Assembly: GCA_947625735.1 (NCBI GenBank)
Contig: CANQPL010000002.1
Span: 1-64,000, forward strand
Direction of reading: 5' to 3'
Source: an uncultured Clostridia bacterium
GTDB lineage: Bacteria > Bacillota > Clostridia > Oscillospirales > Ruminococcaceae
DNA length: 64,000 bases
The position numbers were made by a program, and so were the translations under genes. The notes under the pieces were generated by a model. That model was not told the origin of the DNA. It saw nothing but the letters and a program-made list of their open reading frames with translations, and did not search any database. Positions 49,644-58,140 of this stretch are shown one piece after another. The first letter of the stretch is position 1. Every line of letters begins with the position of its first letter.

Positions 49644-51548
49644 ATGGCTGAAACCAAGCAGTTCAAAGCCGAGTCAAAGCGTTTGCTTGACATGATGATC
49701 AATTCCATTTACACTCACAGAGAAATATTTATCCGTGAGCTTATTTCCAACGCCAGCGATGCAATAGACAAGCTGTATTTCAAGTCTCTCACCGATGATA
49801 CGGTAGGCATGAACAAGGACGATTTTGAGATACGTCTTACAGCGGACAAGGATACACGTATACTTACCGTATCCGACAACGGCATAGGAATGAACGAGGA
49901 GGAGCTTGAAAATAATCTGGGCATTATAGCCAACAGCGGCTCATTCAAATTCAAAAACGAAAACGAAAAGAACGAAGACGTAGATATCATAGGTCAGTTC
50001 GGCGTAGGCTTCTACTCAGCATTCATGGTTGCAAAGGAGGTAGAGGTGCGTTCAAAGGCATTCGGTGCAGACAAGGCGTATGCATGGAGATCGTCGGGCG
50101 TTGACGGCTACACCATTGAGGAGTGCGACAAGGAAAAGGTCGGTACAGAGATAAGACTTACCCTTAAAGAGGATACTGAAACGGAAAATTACAGCGAATT
50201 TCTTGATTCCTATCATCTTAAAGAGCTGGTAAAGAAATACTCAGACTACATTCGTTTCCCAATTAAAATGGACGTGGAAAAGTCCCGCAGAAAAACGGAC
50301 GCCGCCGATGACGACTATTCCGACAATGCCTACGAGACCTATTATGAGAATGAAACGCTCAACAGCATGGTGCCTTTGTGGAGAAGAAACAAAAACGAAT
50401 TAAAGCCCGAGGATTACAACAATTTCTACAAGGATAAGTATTATGACTACAACGATCCGTTAAAGTATATCCATTCAAAGATTGAGGGTACAGTGACCTA
50501 TGATTCGCTTTTGTTCATACCCTCACAGCCGCCCTTTAACTTTTATTCCAAGGATTATGAAAAGGGCTTGCAGCTTTATTCCAGCGGTGTACTCATCACA
50601 GACAAATGCGCCGATCTTCTTCCCGATTATTTCTCTTTTGTGAGAGGACTTGTGGATTCTGCGGACATTTCTCTTAACATATCCCGTGAAATGCTCCAGC
50701 ACGATCATCAGCTCAAAACCATAGCAAGGTCTATTGAAAAAACTATCAAGAATGAGCTGAAAAAGCTCCTGAACAACAACCGTGAGGAGTACGAAAAATT
50801 CTGGAAAGCATTCGGTATCCAGATCAAATTCGGCTGCTACGACAACTACGGCAGAGACTGCGATGCCGTAAAGGATCTGCTGCTCTTTACATCGTCAGCC
50901 GAGAAGAAACTCGTTACCCTTGACGAGTATGTTGACAGAATGAAGGAGGATCAGAAGTATATCTACTACGCAGCAGGTGACAATGTAAACATGATAGAGT
51001 CACTTCCTCAGACCGAGCTTCTGCGTGACAAGGGATACGAAATACTGTATCTTACCGATAGTGTGGACGAGTTTGTTATGAAGGTACTCATGCGCTACAA
51101 GGAAAAGGAGTTCAGAAGCGTATCCGAGGGCGATCTGGGTATTGACACCGAGGAGGAAAAGGAGGAGACAAAGAAGCTTGCCGAGGAAAACAAGGATATG
51201 CTTACCCTTATCAAGGAGGCACTTGACGGAAAGATAAAGGAGGCTAAGATCTCCGACAAGCTCAAAAGCCACCCCGTCTGCATTTCCAGTGTAGGACGAA
51301 TATCGCTTGAAATGGAAAAGGTACTCAATCAGAACCCGCAGAACGAAAAGGTCACATCGGAAAAGGTGCTCGAGCTTAATCCCGATCACAAAATTTTCTC
51401 TGTAATGCAGAAGCTGTTCAATGAGGACAAGGAGAAATTCAAGACCTATGCATCTATTCTCTACGATCAGGCACTGCTGATAGAGGGAATGTCCATTGAA
51501 GATCCCGTAGGCTTTTCCAACAAGGTATGTGCGCTTATGAGCGAATAA
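49644..51548 (+). CDS. htpG: Chaperone HtpG (Hsp90)
   Basis: A 634-residue bacterial Hsp90. The N-terminal GHKL ATPase has SNASDAID, DNGIGMN and GQFGVGFYSAFMVA; middle and C-terminal dimerisation domains follow. Length is standard. AAAGGAAGTG precedes the ATG. The CIRCE operator makes it part of the HrcA heat-shock regulon. A clear terminator follows. Confidence 0.98.
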   Translation: MAETKQFKAESKRLLDMMINSIYTHREIFIRELISNASDAIDKLYFKSLTDDTVGMNKDDFEIRLTADKDTRILTVSDNGIGMNEEELENNLGIIANSGSFKFKNENEKNEDVDIIGQFGVGFYSAFMVAKEVEVRSKAFGADKAYAWRSSGVDGYTIEECDKEKVGTEIRLTLKEDTETENYSEFLDSYHLKELVKKYSDYIRFPIKMDVEKSRRKTDAADDDYSDNAYETYYENETLNSMVPLWRRNKNELKPEDYNNFYKDKYYDYNDPLKYIHSKIEGTVTYDSLLFIPSQPPFNFYSKDYEKGLQLYSSGVLITDKCADLLPDYFSFVRGLVDSADISLNISREMLQHDHQLKTIARSIEKTIKNELKKLLNNNREEYEKFWKAFGIQIKFGCYDNYGRDCDAVKDLLLFTSSAEKKLVTLDEYVDRMKEDQKYIYYAAGDNVNMIESLPQTELLRDKGYEILYLTDSVDEFVMKVLMRYKEKEFRSVSEGDLGIDTEEEKEETKKLAEENKDMLTLIKEALDGKIKEAKISDKLKSHPVCISSVGRISLEMEKVLNQNPQNEKVTSEKVLELNPDHKIFSVMQKLFNEDKEKFKTYASILYDQALLIEGMSIEDPVGFSNKVCALMSE

Positions 51549-51553
51549 AAGCA

Positions 51554-51588
51554 AAGGCTGTAAGGCTTGCGGGCTTTACAGCCTTTTT
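51554..51588 (+). terminator. htpG terminator
   Basis: AAGGCTGTAAGGC pairs with GCTTTACAGCCTT, closing a short loop, followed by T residues. Confidence 0.85.
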
Positions 51589-51713
51589 GCGGAATAATGA
51601 ACGCAGTTAACATCTTTCTGCCTTTTTTTGAGCAGATATTTCCGCCTGCCTTAAAAGAACCTTTATCACTCCTGTTACGCACAGCGCATATAATGTGTGT
51701 GGAGGTGTAATGT

Positions 51714-53555
51714 ATGTGTGCGATAGCAGGACAGATATTTCCTGTGGGAACAAAGGCAGAAAGACTGAGACAGGTTTACGAGGATATGCAGAAGACCATG
51801 CTGCTAAGAGGACCCGATCAGAGGGATATGTACATACATGAAAATGCAGCGCTTATCCATGCAAGGCTTTGTGTGATCGACCCTGAAAACGGCTTGCAGC
51901 CCATGAAAGCGGAGCTTTTCGGAGAGAAATTTGTCATAGTCTATAACGGAGAGATATACAATGCCGCAGAGCTGAGAGGAGAACTTGAAGAGCTGGGACA
52001 TCATTTTGAAACGCATTCGGATACAGAGGTCATTCTCCATGCCTATGCACAGTGGCGTGAGGGGTGTGTTGAAAGGTTCAACGGCATCTTCGCCTTTGCG
52101 GTCTGGGAGGAAAAGAGGGGCAGATTGTTCACCGCCCGTGACAGAATGGGGGTAAAGCCATTTTTCTATGCAATAAGGGAGGGATCGTTCCTGTTTGCAT
52201 CGGAAATAAAGACTCTGCTTGCTCACCCCGCCGTTGTTCCCGAGCTTGACAGGGGAGGACTTATGCAGATAATGCTGATAGGTCCGGGACGTATTCCGGG
52301 GGACGGTGTTTTTAAGGACGTCCATGAGCTTCTTCCCGGAGAACGGGGATATTACGATGCACATGAAAAGACCTTTTCCCGTGAAATATACTGGGAGCTG
52401 CGTGACAGGGAGAATAACGATACCTTTGAGGAAACAGCGGAAAAGGTACGTTATCTTGTTACAGATGCCATAAGGCGGCAGCTTGTATCAGATGTGCCTG
52501 TCTGCACGTTTTTGTCGGGCGGACTGGATTCGAGCATAATTTCAGCAATTGCGGACAGGTACTATACCGAAAGAGGGGAGCGGCTCAAAACCGTTTCAGT
52601 CTGCTACAAGGATAATGAAAAATACTTCAAAGCCTCAAAATTCCAACCCAACAGCGATGAGAGCTTTATCAGGATTATGAGCGATCATCTGAACGGTGAA
52701 AATCATCTTGTGGTAATTGATACTCCCGAGCTTGTTTCGGCACTGTATGAAGCAGTGGACGCAAGGGATCTTCCGGGAATGGCAGATGTAGACTCATCTC
52801 TTTTGCTTTTTTGCAAGGAGATAAAGAAGCTTGCCACCGTGTCCCTGTCGGGAGAATGTGCAGACGAAATATTCGGAGGATATCCGTGGTACAGGGATAA
52901 GACCATACGTGAGCGGGAGGGGTTCCCGTGGGCGCAGTCCACAGCATGGAGAGCGGGATTTTTCCGTCCGGAGCTTCTGGAGGGAGAAGACCCCGCCGCC
53001 TATGTTCACTCTCTGTACAGCAAAACAGTAAAGGAAAGCAGCGTGCTTTTCGGGCGGGACAGAACGGAAAAGCGAATGAAAGAAATGATGAATCTGAATG
53101 TAAAATGGTTCATGCAGACGCTTCTTGACCGCAAGGACAGAATGAGTATGTATTCCGGACTGGAGGTGCGTGTGCCGTTCTGCGATCATAGGATAGCGGA
53201 GTATCTGTACACTGTTCCATGGGAATATAAGGATTACAAGGGCTGTGAAAAGGGACTTCTGCGTGAAGCGATGAGAGGAGTCCTGCCCGATGAAGTCCTC
53301 TGGCGTAAGAAAAGTCCTTATCCCAAAACCCATAATCCTGCATATCTGCAAGCGGTGACAGAGGAGCTTGAAAAGATCCTGAACGATCCCTCCTCGCCCG
53401 TTCTGGAGCTTGTAAGGGCGGAGGAACTGCGGGCGCTTATCGGTTCGGAGCATACATCGCCGTGGTACGGTCAGCTTATGAATACGCCTCAGACCATAGC
53501 ATATTTTTTGCAGCTCAATTACTGGCTGGGAAAATATAAGGTATGTTTGGCATGA
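51714..53555 (+). CDS. asnB: Asparagine synthetase B (glutamine-hydrolysing)
   Basis: A 613-residue enzyme converting aspartate, glutamine and ATP to asparagine. The N-terminal class II glutamine amidotransferase domain begins MCAIAG with catalytic Cys2. The C-terminal ATP-pyrophosphatase domain contains SGGLDSS. The Cys2 requirement fixes the start, and GGAGGTGTAATGT lies upstream. It stands alone on its strand between terminators. Confidence 0.96.
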   Translation: MCAIAGQIFPVGTKAERLRQVYEDMQKTMLLRGPDQRDMYIHENAALIHARLCVIDPENGLQPMKAELFGEKFVIVYNGEIYNAAELRGELEELGHHFETHSDTEVILHAYAQWREGCVERFNGIFAFAVWEEKRGRLFTARDRMGVKPFFYAIREGSFLFASEIKTLLAHPAVVPELDRGGLMQIMLIGPGRIPGDGVFKDVHELLPGERGYYDAHEKTFSREIYWELRDRENNDTFEETAEKVRYLVTDAIRRQLVSDVPVCTFLSGGLDSSIISAIADRYYTERGERLKTVSVCYKDNEKYFKASKFQPNSDESFIRIMSDHLNGENHLVVIDTPELVSALYEAVDARDLPGMADVDSSLLLFCKEIKKLATVSLSGECADEIFGGYPWYRDKTIREREGFPWAQSTAWRAGFFRPELLEGEDPAAYVHSLYSKTVKESSVLFGRDRTEKRMKEMMNLNVKWFMQTLLDRKDRMSMYSGLEVRVPFCDHRIAEYLYTVPWEYKDYKGCEKGLLREAMRGVLPDEVLWRKKSPYPKTHNPAYLQAVTEELEKILNDPSSPVLELVRAEELRALIGSEHTSPWYGQLMNTPQTIAYFLQLNYWLGKYKVCLA

Positions 53556-53695
53556 CATATTTTATAAATTAAGTCATAAATCGGATATATTAATTCCGTT
53601 GAAAAATATGACGATCGTGGTATAATAAATGATGTAAAAAATCAGTCGGAGCGGTAAAATTGTATACCGTTTTCCGGAAACGGAAGTGAATATAA

Positions 53696-54370
53696 ATGGC
53701 GGGTAAGGTCATAAAACGGATAGCACAGGCAGCGCCGTTTGCGATGATCCTGTTAATGGTAATACTGTATTTTACAGAGCTCAGGGGCATGACGCTTGAA
53801 GAACTGCTTGAATATACACCCTCTGAGCCTTTAGCGGCGGCGCTTGTGCTGATACTGATGTTCGGGCTGAAATCCCTGTCTTTTTTCTTTCCCATGATGC
53901 TTTTATATGCGGCATCGGGAGCGGTACTCCCCATATATGCGGCAATACCGGTAAGCCTTGCGGGAACTGCGGTAATGGCATCCATACCGTTTTTTGTGGG
54001 AAAATATGCCGAAAGCGAGCTTGTTGATAAGCTGGCGGGCAAGCATAAAAAGTTAGAGCAGGTAAAAGCCATTGGCAGGGAGCATGAGCTTTTCGGAGCA
54101 TTTTTTCTTCGGATAATAAGCTGTCTGCCGTATGATGCGGTAAGCATGATAATGGGAAGTATGCGTTTTAATTACGGAAAATACCTGCTCGGCTCTTTTC
54201 TGGGAACAGCGCCGGGAGCGGTGCTTACTACTATAATGGGGGAGTCGGTCGATGATCCCTTGTCTCCCATGTTTCTTGCGTGTGCGGGAGCGGATATCGT
54301 TATAGCGGCAGGCTCTGCTGTGGCATACAGGAGCTATTTAAAAAGGAAAAAAAGGACCGATGAGGATTAA
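53696..54370 (+). CDS. TVP38/TMEM64 (VTT domain) membrane protein
   Basis: A 224-residue polytopic protein of the DedA-related VTT family, with about six helices. LFGAFFLRIISCLPYDAVSMIMGSM and the GSFLGTAPGAV loop are typical. These proteins have been linked to lipid scrambling or export across the membrane. GGAAGTGA precedes the ATG. A hairpin overlaps the stop codon. Confidence 0.92.
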   Translation: MAGKVIKRIAQAAPFAMILLMVILYFTELRGMTLEELLEYTPSEPLAAALVLILMFGLKSLSFFFPMMLLYAASGAVLPIYAAIPVSLAGTAVMASIPFFVGKYAESELVDKLAGKHKKLEQVKAIGREHELFGAFFLRIISCLPYDAVSMIMGSMRFNYGKYLLGSFLGTAPGAVLTTIMGESVDDPLSPMFLACAGADIVIAAGSAVAYRSYLKRKKRTDED

Positions 54371-54391
54371 CACTTCCTCATCGGTTTTCAT
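54356..54391 (+). terminator. Terminator overlapping the VTT gene stop
   Basis: ACCGATGAGGA (54356-54366) pairs with TCCTCATCGGT (54375-54385), followed by a T-rich run. The VTT stop codon lies in the loop. Confidence 0.85.
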
Positions 54392-54394
54392 TTT

Positions 54395-54601
54395 TTCGTC
54401 CTGTTTCTTTATTGATAAAAGTTTTAAATCTTCAAAATCGGCTTGCCGTTTTCCCTTTAATGAATTTAACACATTCGGTAAGCAAAAAAATGTCTGCTTG
54501 TTAAGATAACAAAAAATCGTTTTTCTCGGTTTGACTCTCCTCACACAATGAAGCTGACAGCCGCTTTTTTTGCAGTATTGCATTAGATTGGGATCTAACA
54601 T
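54395..54601 (-). pseudogene. Decayed duplicate of the ribbon-helix-helix gene
   Basis: This stretch aligns along its length with the intact gene at 54725-54985. TTTAACACATTCGGTAAGCAAAAA is identical at 54465-54488 and 54848-54871. ATTGATAA and the AGCTTTAAGATCTTCAA region also match, as does CCTCAYACARNGAAGCKGACAGCCGC. Read in the matching frame, it encodes RLSASLCEE like the functional RLSASLYEE and then hits stops and frameshifts; about 30 bp are deleted. The residual open frame of ~87 codons is therefore not a gene. Confidence 0.85.
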
Positions 54602-54672
54602 TTTTCCTGCATATAAATTTTCCTTTTTTTCCGGACTTAATTTCTGTATACATCACATTGTCCGACAAAAGG

Positions 54673-54707
54673 CATGAAAATCAACTTTTGCAAAATTGAT
54701 TTTCATG
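54673..54707. terminator. Hairpin after the ribbon-helix-helix gene
   Basis: CATGAAAATCAA (54673-54684) pairs with TTGATTTTCATG (54696-54707), a perfect 12-bp stem placed just downstream of the minus-strand gene. A proper T tract is weak. Confidence 0.55.
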
Positions 54708-54724
54708 GGCAAAAGGTGAGCATA

Positions 54725-54985
54725 TCAGGGGAGATCATCATTATTTTCGGGTTCTCTTGCCTCATTGATAAGAGCTTTAAGATCTTCAAGAGCGGCAATA
54801 ACTCTGTCGCTTTCGTTTTTATTTTTATTTCCGCCTTTTTTTCTGTATTTAACACATTCGGTAAGCAAAAATTCGATCTGCCCGTTGAGAGAACGGAAAT
54901 CGTCCTCAGCCCAGCGTGCCAGCTCCTCATACAGGGAAGCGGACAGCCGCAGGGGGATCTGTTTTTTCTTATCGTTATCAGCCAT
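54725..54985 (-). CDS. Ribbon-helix-helix (Arc-like) DNA-binding protein
   Basis: An 86-residue protein with a ribbon-helix-helix core: a basic strand KKQIPLRLSASLYEEL, then a helix-turn-helix DDFRSLNGQIEFLLTECVKY. Its C-terminal half is charged. The start is at 54985 with AAAGGAG upstream. It is the last gene of an SPFH-YhfC-RHH unit and is the best candidate to bind the TGATATCA palindromes at that operon's promoter, which would make the unit autoregulated. A decayed copy lies next to it. Confidence 0.85.
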   Translation of the reverse strand: MADNDKKKQIPLRLSASLYEELARWAEDDFRSLNGQIEFLLTECVKYRKKGGNKNKNESDRVIAALEDLKALINEAREPENNDDLP

Positions 54986-55019
54986 TCGCCTCACTCCTTT
55001 CTGTTGTCATACAGACATT

Positions 55020-55805
55020 TCACTGCTTCTGCATACGTCTGTATGACCGTACCGCACAATACACCACAGCCGCCGTAATAAGTGCGGTGAGCGCATACAG
55101 CACCGTCATACTCTGAAACGCTCCTCTCTGGAAAAGAGCGGCAGGAACATCAAGCAGCGCATGGAGAAGGATACACACGGGAAACAGCCAAAATTTTCCC
55201 TTTTCCCGTGTACCTTCAAATACCAACACCGATATTGCAGTGTGAAAGATCATGGCAAGTGTCCTTTCAAATACCGACAGCAGTGCCGTGCCGAAGTTTA
55301 TAGCAGCATAGGCTTCGATCTGCGCCCTGACCGTATCTGCAAGCTCCGTCTGTCCGCCCGAAGCCATTGTCACAAAGGCATCAAGACCCATGCTGTTCAC
55401 TGAAAATGCAATGACGATCCCCGAAACGGCGGACATTCCCACAAGCATGATCGCTTCACAGCCGCCGTGACCTATGCCGTACAGTATCGCAGTGCGGGGA
55501 TCGGAATGTTTTCTAAGTACTGTGCGAAAGGCAGCAAAACGGCCTGTTTCCTCGAACACCCCCGCCGCAAGAGTGCCGTAGAGTACATAAAGCATATCAT
55601 TTTCCGAAACCATGGGAACCATGACCATATGGCAGAGCTGTTCAAGTCCCATAGCAAAGAGGATAAACACCCCCGCACCCGTGAAAAATGCCGACAGCGG
55701 AACAGTCTTGTTTTTTGACTTGTAAATAATTGCGGCAGTTATGGGAATGACTGCGGAAAGCAGCCCGCACAGAAGCATTGCCAGTATATTTTGTACAGTA
55801 AACAT
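55020..55805 (-). CDS. YhfC-family intramembrane protease-like protein
   Basis: A 261-residue protein with about seven helices of the YhfC family, related to the PrsW/CAAX-type glutamic intramembrane proteases. GVFEETGRF carries the paired glutamates, and GIGHGGCEA and FHTAISVLV supply further conserved polar residues. It may cleave or sense a membrane partner. The start at 55805 has GGGAG seven bases upstream; the frame is open well beyond this into the SPFH gene. It lies 13 bp after the SPFH gene and 34 bp before the RHH gene. Confidence 0.85.
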   Translation of the reverse strand: MFTVQNILAMLLCGLLSAVIPITAAIIYKSKNKTVPLSAFFTGAGVFILFAMGLEQLCHMVMVPMVSENDMLYVLYGTLAAGVFEETGRFAAFRTVLRKHSDPRTAILYGIGHGGCEAIMLVGMSAVSGIVIAFSVNSMGLDAFVTMASGGQTELADTVRAQIEAYAAINFGTALLSVFERTLAMIFHTAISVLVFEGTREKGKFWLFPVCILLHALLDVPAALFQRGAFQSMTVLYALTALITAAVVYCAVRSYRRMQKQ

Positions 55806-55818
55806 ATACTTCTCCCAA

Positions 55819-56829
55819 TCAATAAATGCTGCCGCTGTTGACAATAGGCTGAGCGTCCTTATTTCCGCAAAGCACAACAAGGAGGTTAGAAACCATCTGA
55901 GCCTTGCGTTCATCGTCAAGATCGCAGACATGATTTTCAGTGATACGTTCCAGTGCCATTTCCACCATGCCCACAGCACCGTCCACGATCTTCTGTCTTG
56001 CTTCAATAATAGCAGCCGCCTGCTGCCGCTGGAGCATTGCCGCAGCTATTTCGGGAGCATAGGCAAGATGAGTGATACGTGCTTCGATTATCTCAATTCC
56101 CGCATTTTCCACACGCTTTTGCAGCTCATCACGCAGATGTGCGGCTACCTCTGCGGAAGACCCTCTCAGAGACCTTATCTCCTCATCAGCACTCAGAAAA
56201 GAGCCGTCATAGGGGTACTGTCCTGCCACATCACGGAGGGTAGAATCAGCCTGAATGGAGATGTACTCCGCATAATTATCCACGCAGAACACCGCCTTTG
56301 CAGTATTGACGATACGCCATACCACCACAATGCGCACCTCCACAGGATTGCCGTCACGGTCGTTGATCTTCTGTATCTTATTATCAAGGGTCATGGCTTT
56401 GAGGGATATTTTTACCGAATGGGTCATGACGTATTTCTCTTCGGGTTTGCCGTTTTCATTGACGGTAACGCTTGTTGACGCCCAGCCCGCAGGATTTATT
56501 GAAACAGAGAAAGGATTTACAAAGAAAATCCCCGCTTTTTTGAGCGTTCCCGTATACTGTCCGAAAAGTGTCAGCACCAGCGCCTCGTTTGGGCGCACTA
56601 TTTTTACGCCGAGATAAACTATCCAGCCCAGACACAGCCATGCAATGCAAAGTATCAGCAGAAACAGTGTGGGAAAGATCTCTCCCGTTTCGTCATAGCT
56701 GTTGCCGAACAGCACTGTGCCTATGGAAGCGGCGATGTAAATTGCTGTGGTAACAATAATAGCCGTCAGTCCGTTTGAAGCTTTCTGCTCCTTTTCCTCT
56801 ATCTGAGAGGTGTTAAGCGTATTTTTCAT
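55819..56829 (-). CDS. SPFH domain membrane protein
   Basis: A 336-residue protein. Two hydrophobic helices (residues ~22-45 and ~52-78) are followed by an SPFH domain ([24 protein letters not shown]...) and a C-terminal region ([33 protein letters not shown]) typical of the QmcA/prohibitin-like branch. GGAGG precedes the ATG at 56829. It is the first gene of the SPFH-YhfC-RHH unit. It differs from the other SPFH protein in this window, which lacks membrane helices and has a long coiled coil. Confidence 0.93.
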   Translation of the reverse strand: MKNTLNTSQIEEKEQKASNGLTAIIVTTAIYIAASIGTVLFGNSYDETGEIFPTLFLLILCIAWLCLGWIVYLGVKIVRPNEALVLTLFGQYTGTLKKAGIFFVNPFSVSINPAGWASTSVTVNENGKPEEKYVMTHSVKISLKAMTLDNKIQKINDRDGNPVEVRIVVVWRIVNTAKAVFCVDNYAEYISIQADSTLRDVAGQYPYDGSFLSADEEIRSLRGSSAEVAAHLRDELQKRVENAGIEIIEARITHLAYAPEIAAAMLQRQQAAAIIEARQKIVDGAVGMVEMALERITENHVCDLDDERKAQMVSNLLVVLCGNKDAQPIVNSGSIY

Positions 56830-56865
56830 AGTAATTCCTCCATAATCAATGTTGTTGAATGAAAT

Positions 56866-56915
56866 TGATATCAATTTGATATCATAATAATAACATACAT
56901 TTCAGCATTTGTCAA
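56866..56915 (-). promoter_or_regulatory. SPFH-operon promoter with two palindromic operators
   Basis: On the minus strand TTGACA (56915-56910) and TATTAT (56892-56887) are spaced by 17 bp. Two TGATATCA palindromes at 56866-56873 and 56877-56884 lie just after the -10 box, spanning the expected transcription start, 11 bp apart centre to centre. That one-helical-turn spacing suits tandem binding by ribbon-helix-helix dimers, such as the product of the operon's last gene. Confidence 0.8.
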
Positions 56916-57087
56916 GAGGTTTTGGAAAAATTTTTTTGAAAGAGATTACTACGTTTGTCTATTATAAAAAAGCTTTCCATTGAAAAAATTTTATCAAGGA
57001 AAAAAATCTGTATAAAATTTGAAAACGGGGCAAAAATATTATCAAGCCGATACGGCAATGCACGACGATGAAAGGATTGGTAAAGCT

Positions 57088-57930
57088 ATGAGCAAAAATT
57101 TTTTTAAGGACGGGAAGTTACCCGGCAAGGGTACGGTTACGGTAATTGCTTTCTGTCTTGCGGCAGTTGCGGCACTGGGAATTTTTACCTATAACCGCTC
57201 CGCAAACGAACTGAAACAGGAGCTGACGGGAATTGCAGACAACAGCACTCAGACGGCTGTACCCGAAGCTCCCGCAGAGGACGCAAATGCACCCGCAGAG
57301 GTCCCTTTTACCGAGGCGGCAGCTCCTAAAGAGGATATCCGACTTGAACATGACGGTCTTTCGGGCAGCGGGGAAACCGATACTGCCGATGAAACGACAG
57401 TTTCAGGCTCCGATGCAGGGGAGAGCGGTTCTGAAACTCAAAAGGCGGAGGACGCAGTAAATCCGGACGTACTGCCCGACAGCGAGGCTGAGGAGGTAGA
57501 TGCAAAGCTCTCGGGAGCAGTCGTTTCTCCCGTCAGCGGTGAGATCCTCAATCCCTATTCCGGCGGCGAGCTTGTGAAGTCAAAGACTCTCAATGTCTGG
57601 AAAACTCATGACGGTATTGATGTGGCTGCCGAAAGCGGCAGTGTGGTGAGAGCAATGTCCGAGGGAAAGGTAACATCTGTTTCCCGTGACCCGATGATGG
57701 GCGTAACGGTTGTTGTTGACCATGGCAGCGGTTATGAGGGATATTACTGTAATCTTGCCCCCGAAGTAAACGTTTCCGAGGGCGACAGCGTAAGCGCAGG
57801 AACTGTTATAGGTTCTGTGGGTTCTACTGCTGACGCTGAAATAGCAGAGCCGTCACATCTGCACTTCGGGATAAGAAAAAATAATGCATGGACCGATCCC
57901 GCTGATGTGCTTTCCACTATCGGAAGTTGA
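57088..57930 (+). CDS. SpoIIQ-like M23 peptidase
   Basis: A 280-residue single-pass membrane protein: a helix at ~residues 16-36, then an acidic Ala/Glu/Asp-rich linker, then a C-terminal LytM/M23 domain (~160-275). Zinc-site motifs are HDGID and HLHFG, so both metal-binding signatures are present. The layout resembles SpoIIQ, which links forespore and mother cell with SpoIIIAH, but vegetative wall hydrolases share it. The start at 57088 is preferred; earlier in-frame ATGs at 57058 and 57019 exist. A bidirectional terminator follows. Confidence 0.8.
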   Translation: MSKNFFKDGKLPGKGTVTVIAFCLAAVAALGIFTYNRSANELKQELTGIADNSTQTAVPEAPAEDANAPAEVPFTEAAAPKEDIRLEHDGLSGSGETDTADETTVSGSDAGESGSETQKAEDAVNPDVLPDSEAEEVDAKLSGAVVSPVSGEILNPYSGGELVKSKTLNVWKTHDGIDVAAESGSVVRAMSEGKVTSVSRDPMMGVTVVVDHGSGYEGYYCNLAPEVNVSEGDSVSAGTVIGSVGSTADAEIAEPSHLHFGIRKNNAWTDPADVLSTIGS

Positions 57931-58094
57931 TGCGGTGAGCATTAAATGACATATTTTTTCACTATGATGTTAAAAAATATTGACTGTTTGACAGAAAAAC
58001 GGAATTATCAGTTTGTATCCTCCCGATAATGTGATTATTTTCTGACGCTGTTTCAGAATTTTTCGGAATATTCGTATGATCTTGTAAAAAATAT

Positions 58095-58130
58095 GCGGCT
58101 GTACACCGGAATGTACAGCCGCCCTTTTTT
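58095..58130. terminator. Bidirectional terminator between the M23 and GH31 genes
   Basis: GCGGCTGTACA (58095-58105) pairs perfectly with TGTACAGCCGC (58112-58122), followed by a T run. An A run on the left provides a minus-strand tail for the GH31 gene. Confidence 0.9.
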
Positions 58131-58140
58131 GCCTATTATC

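Noticed and set aside
54338-54601. Minus-strand open frame of 87 codons as a gene
   Set aside because: Its sequence is a frameshifted decayed copy of the neighbouring ribbon-helix-helix gene, and part overlaps the VTT gene.
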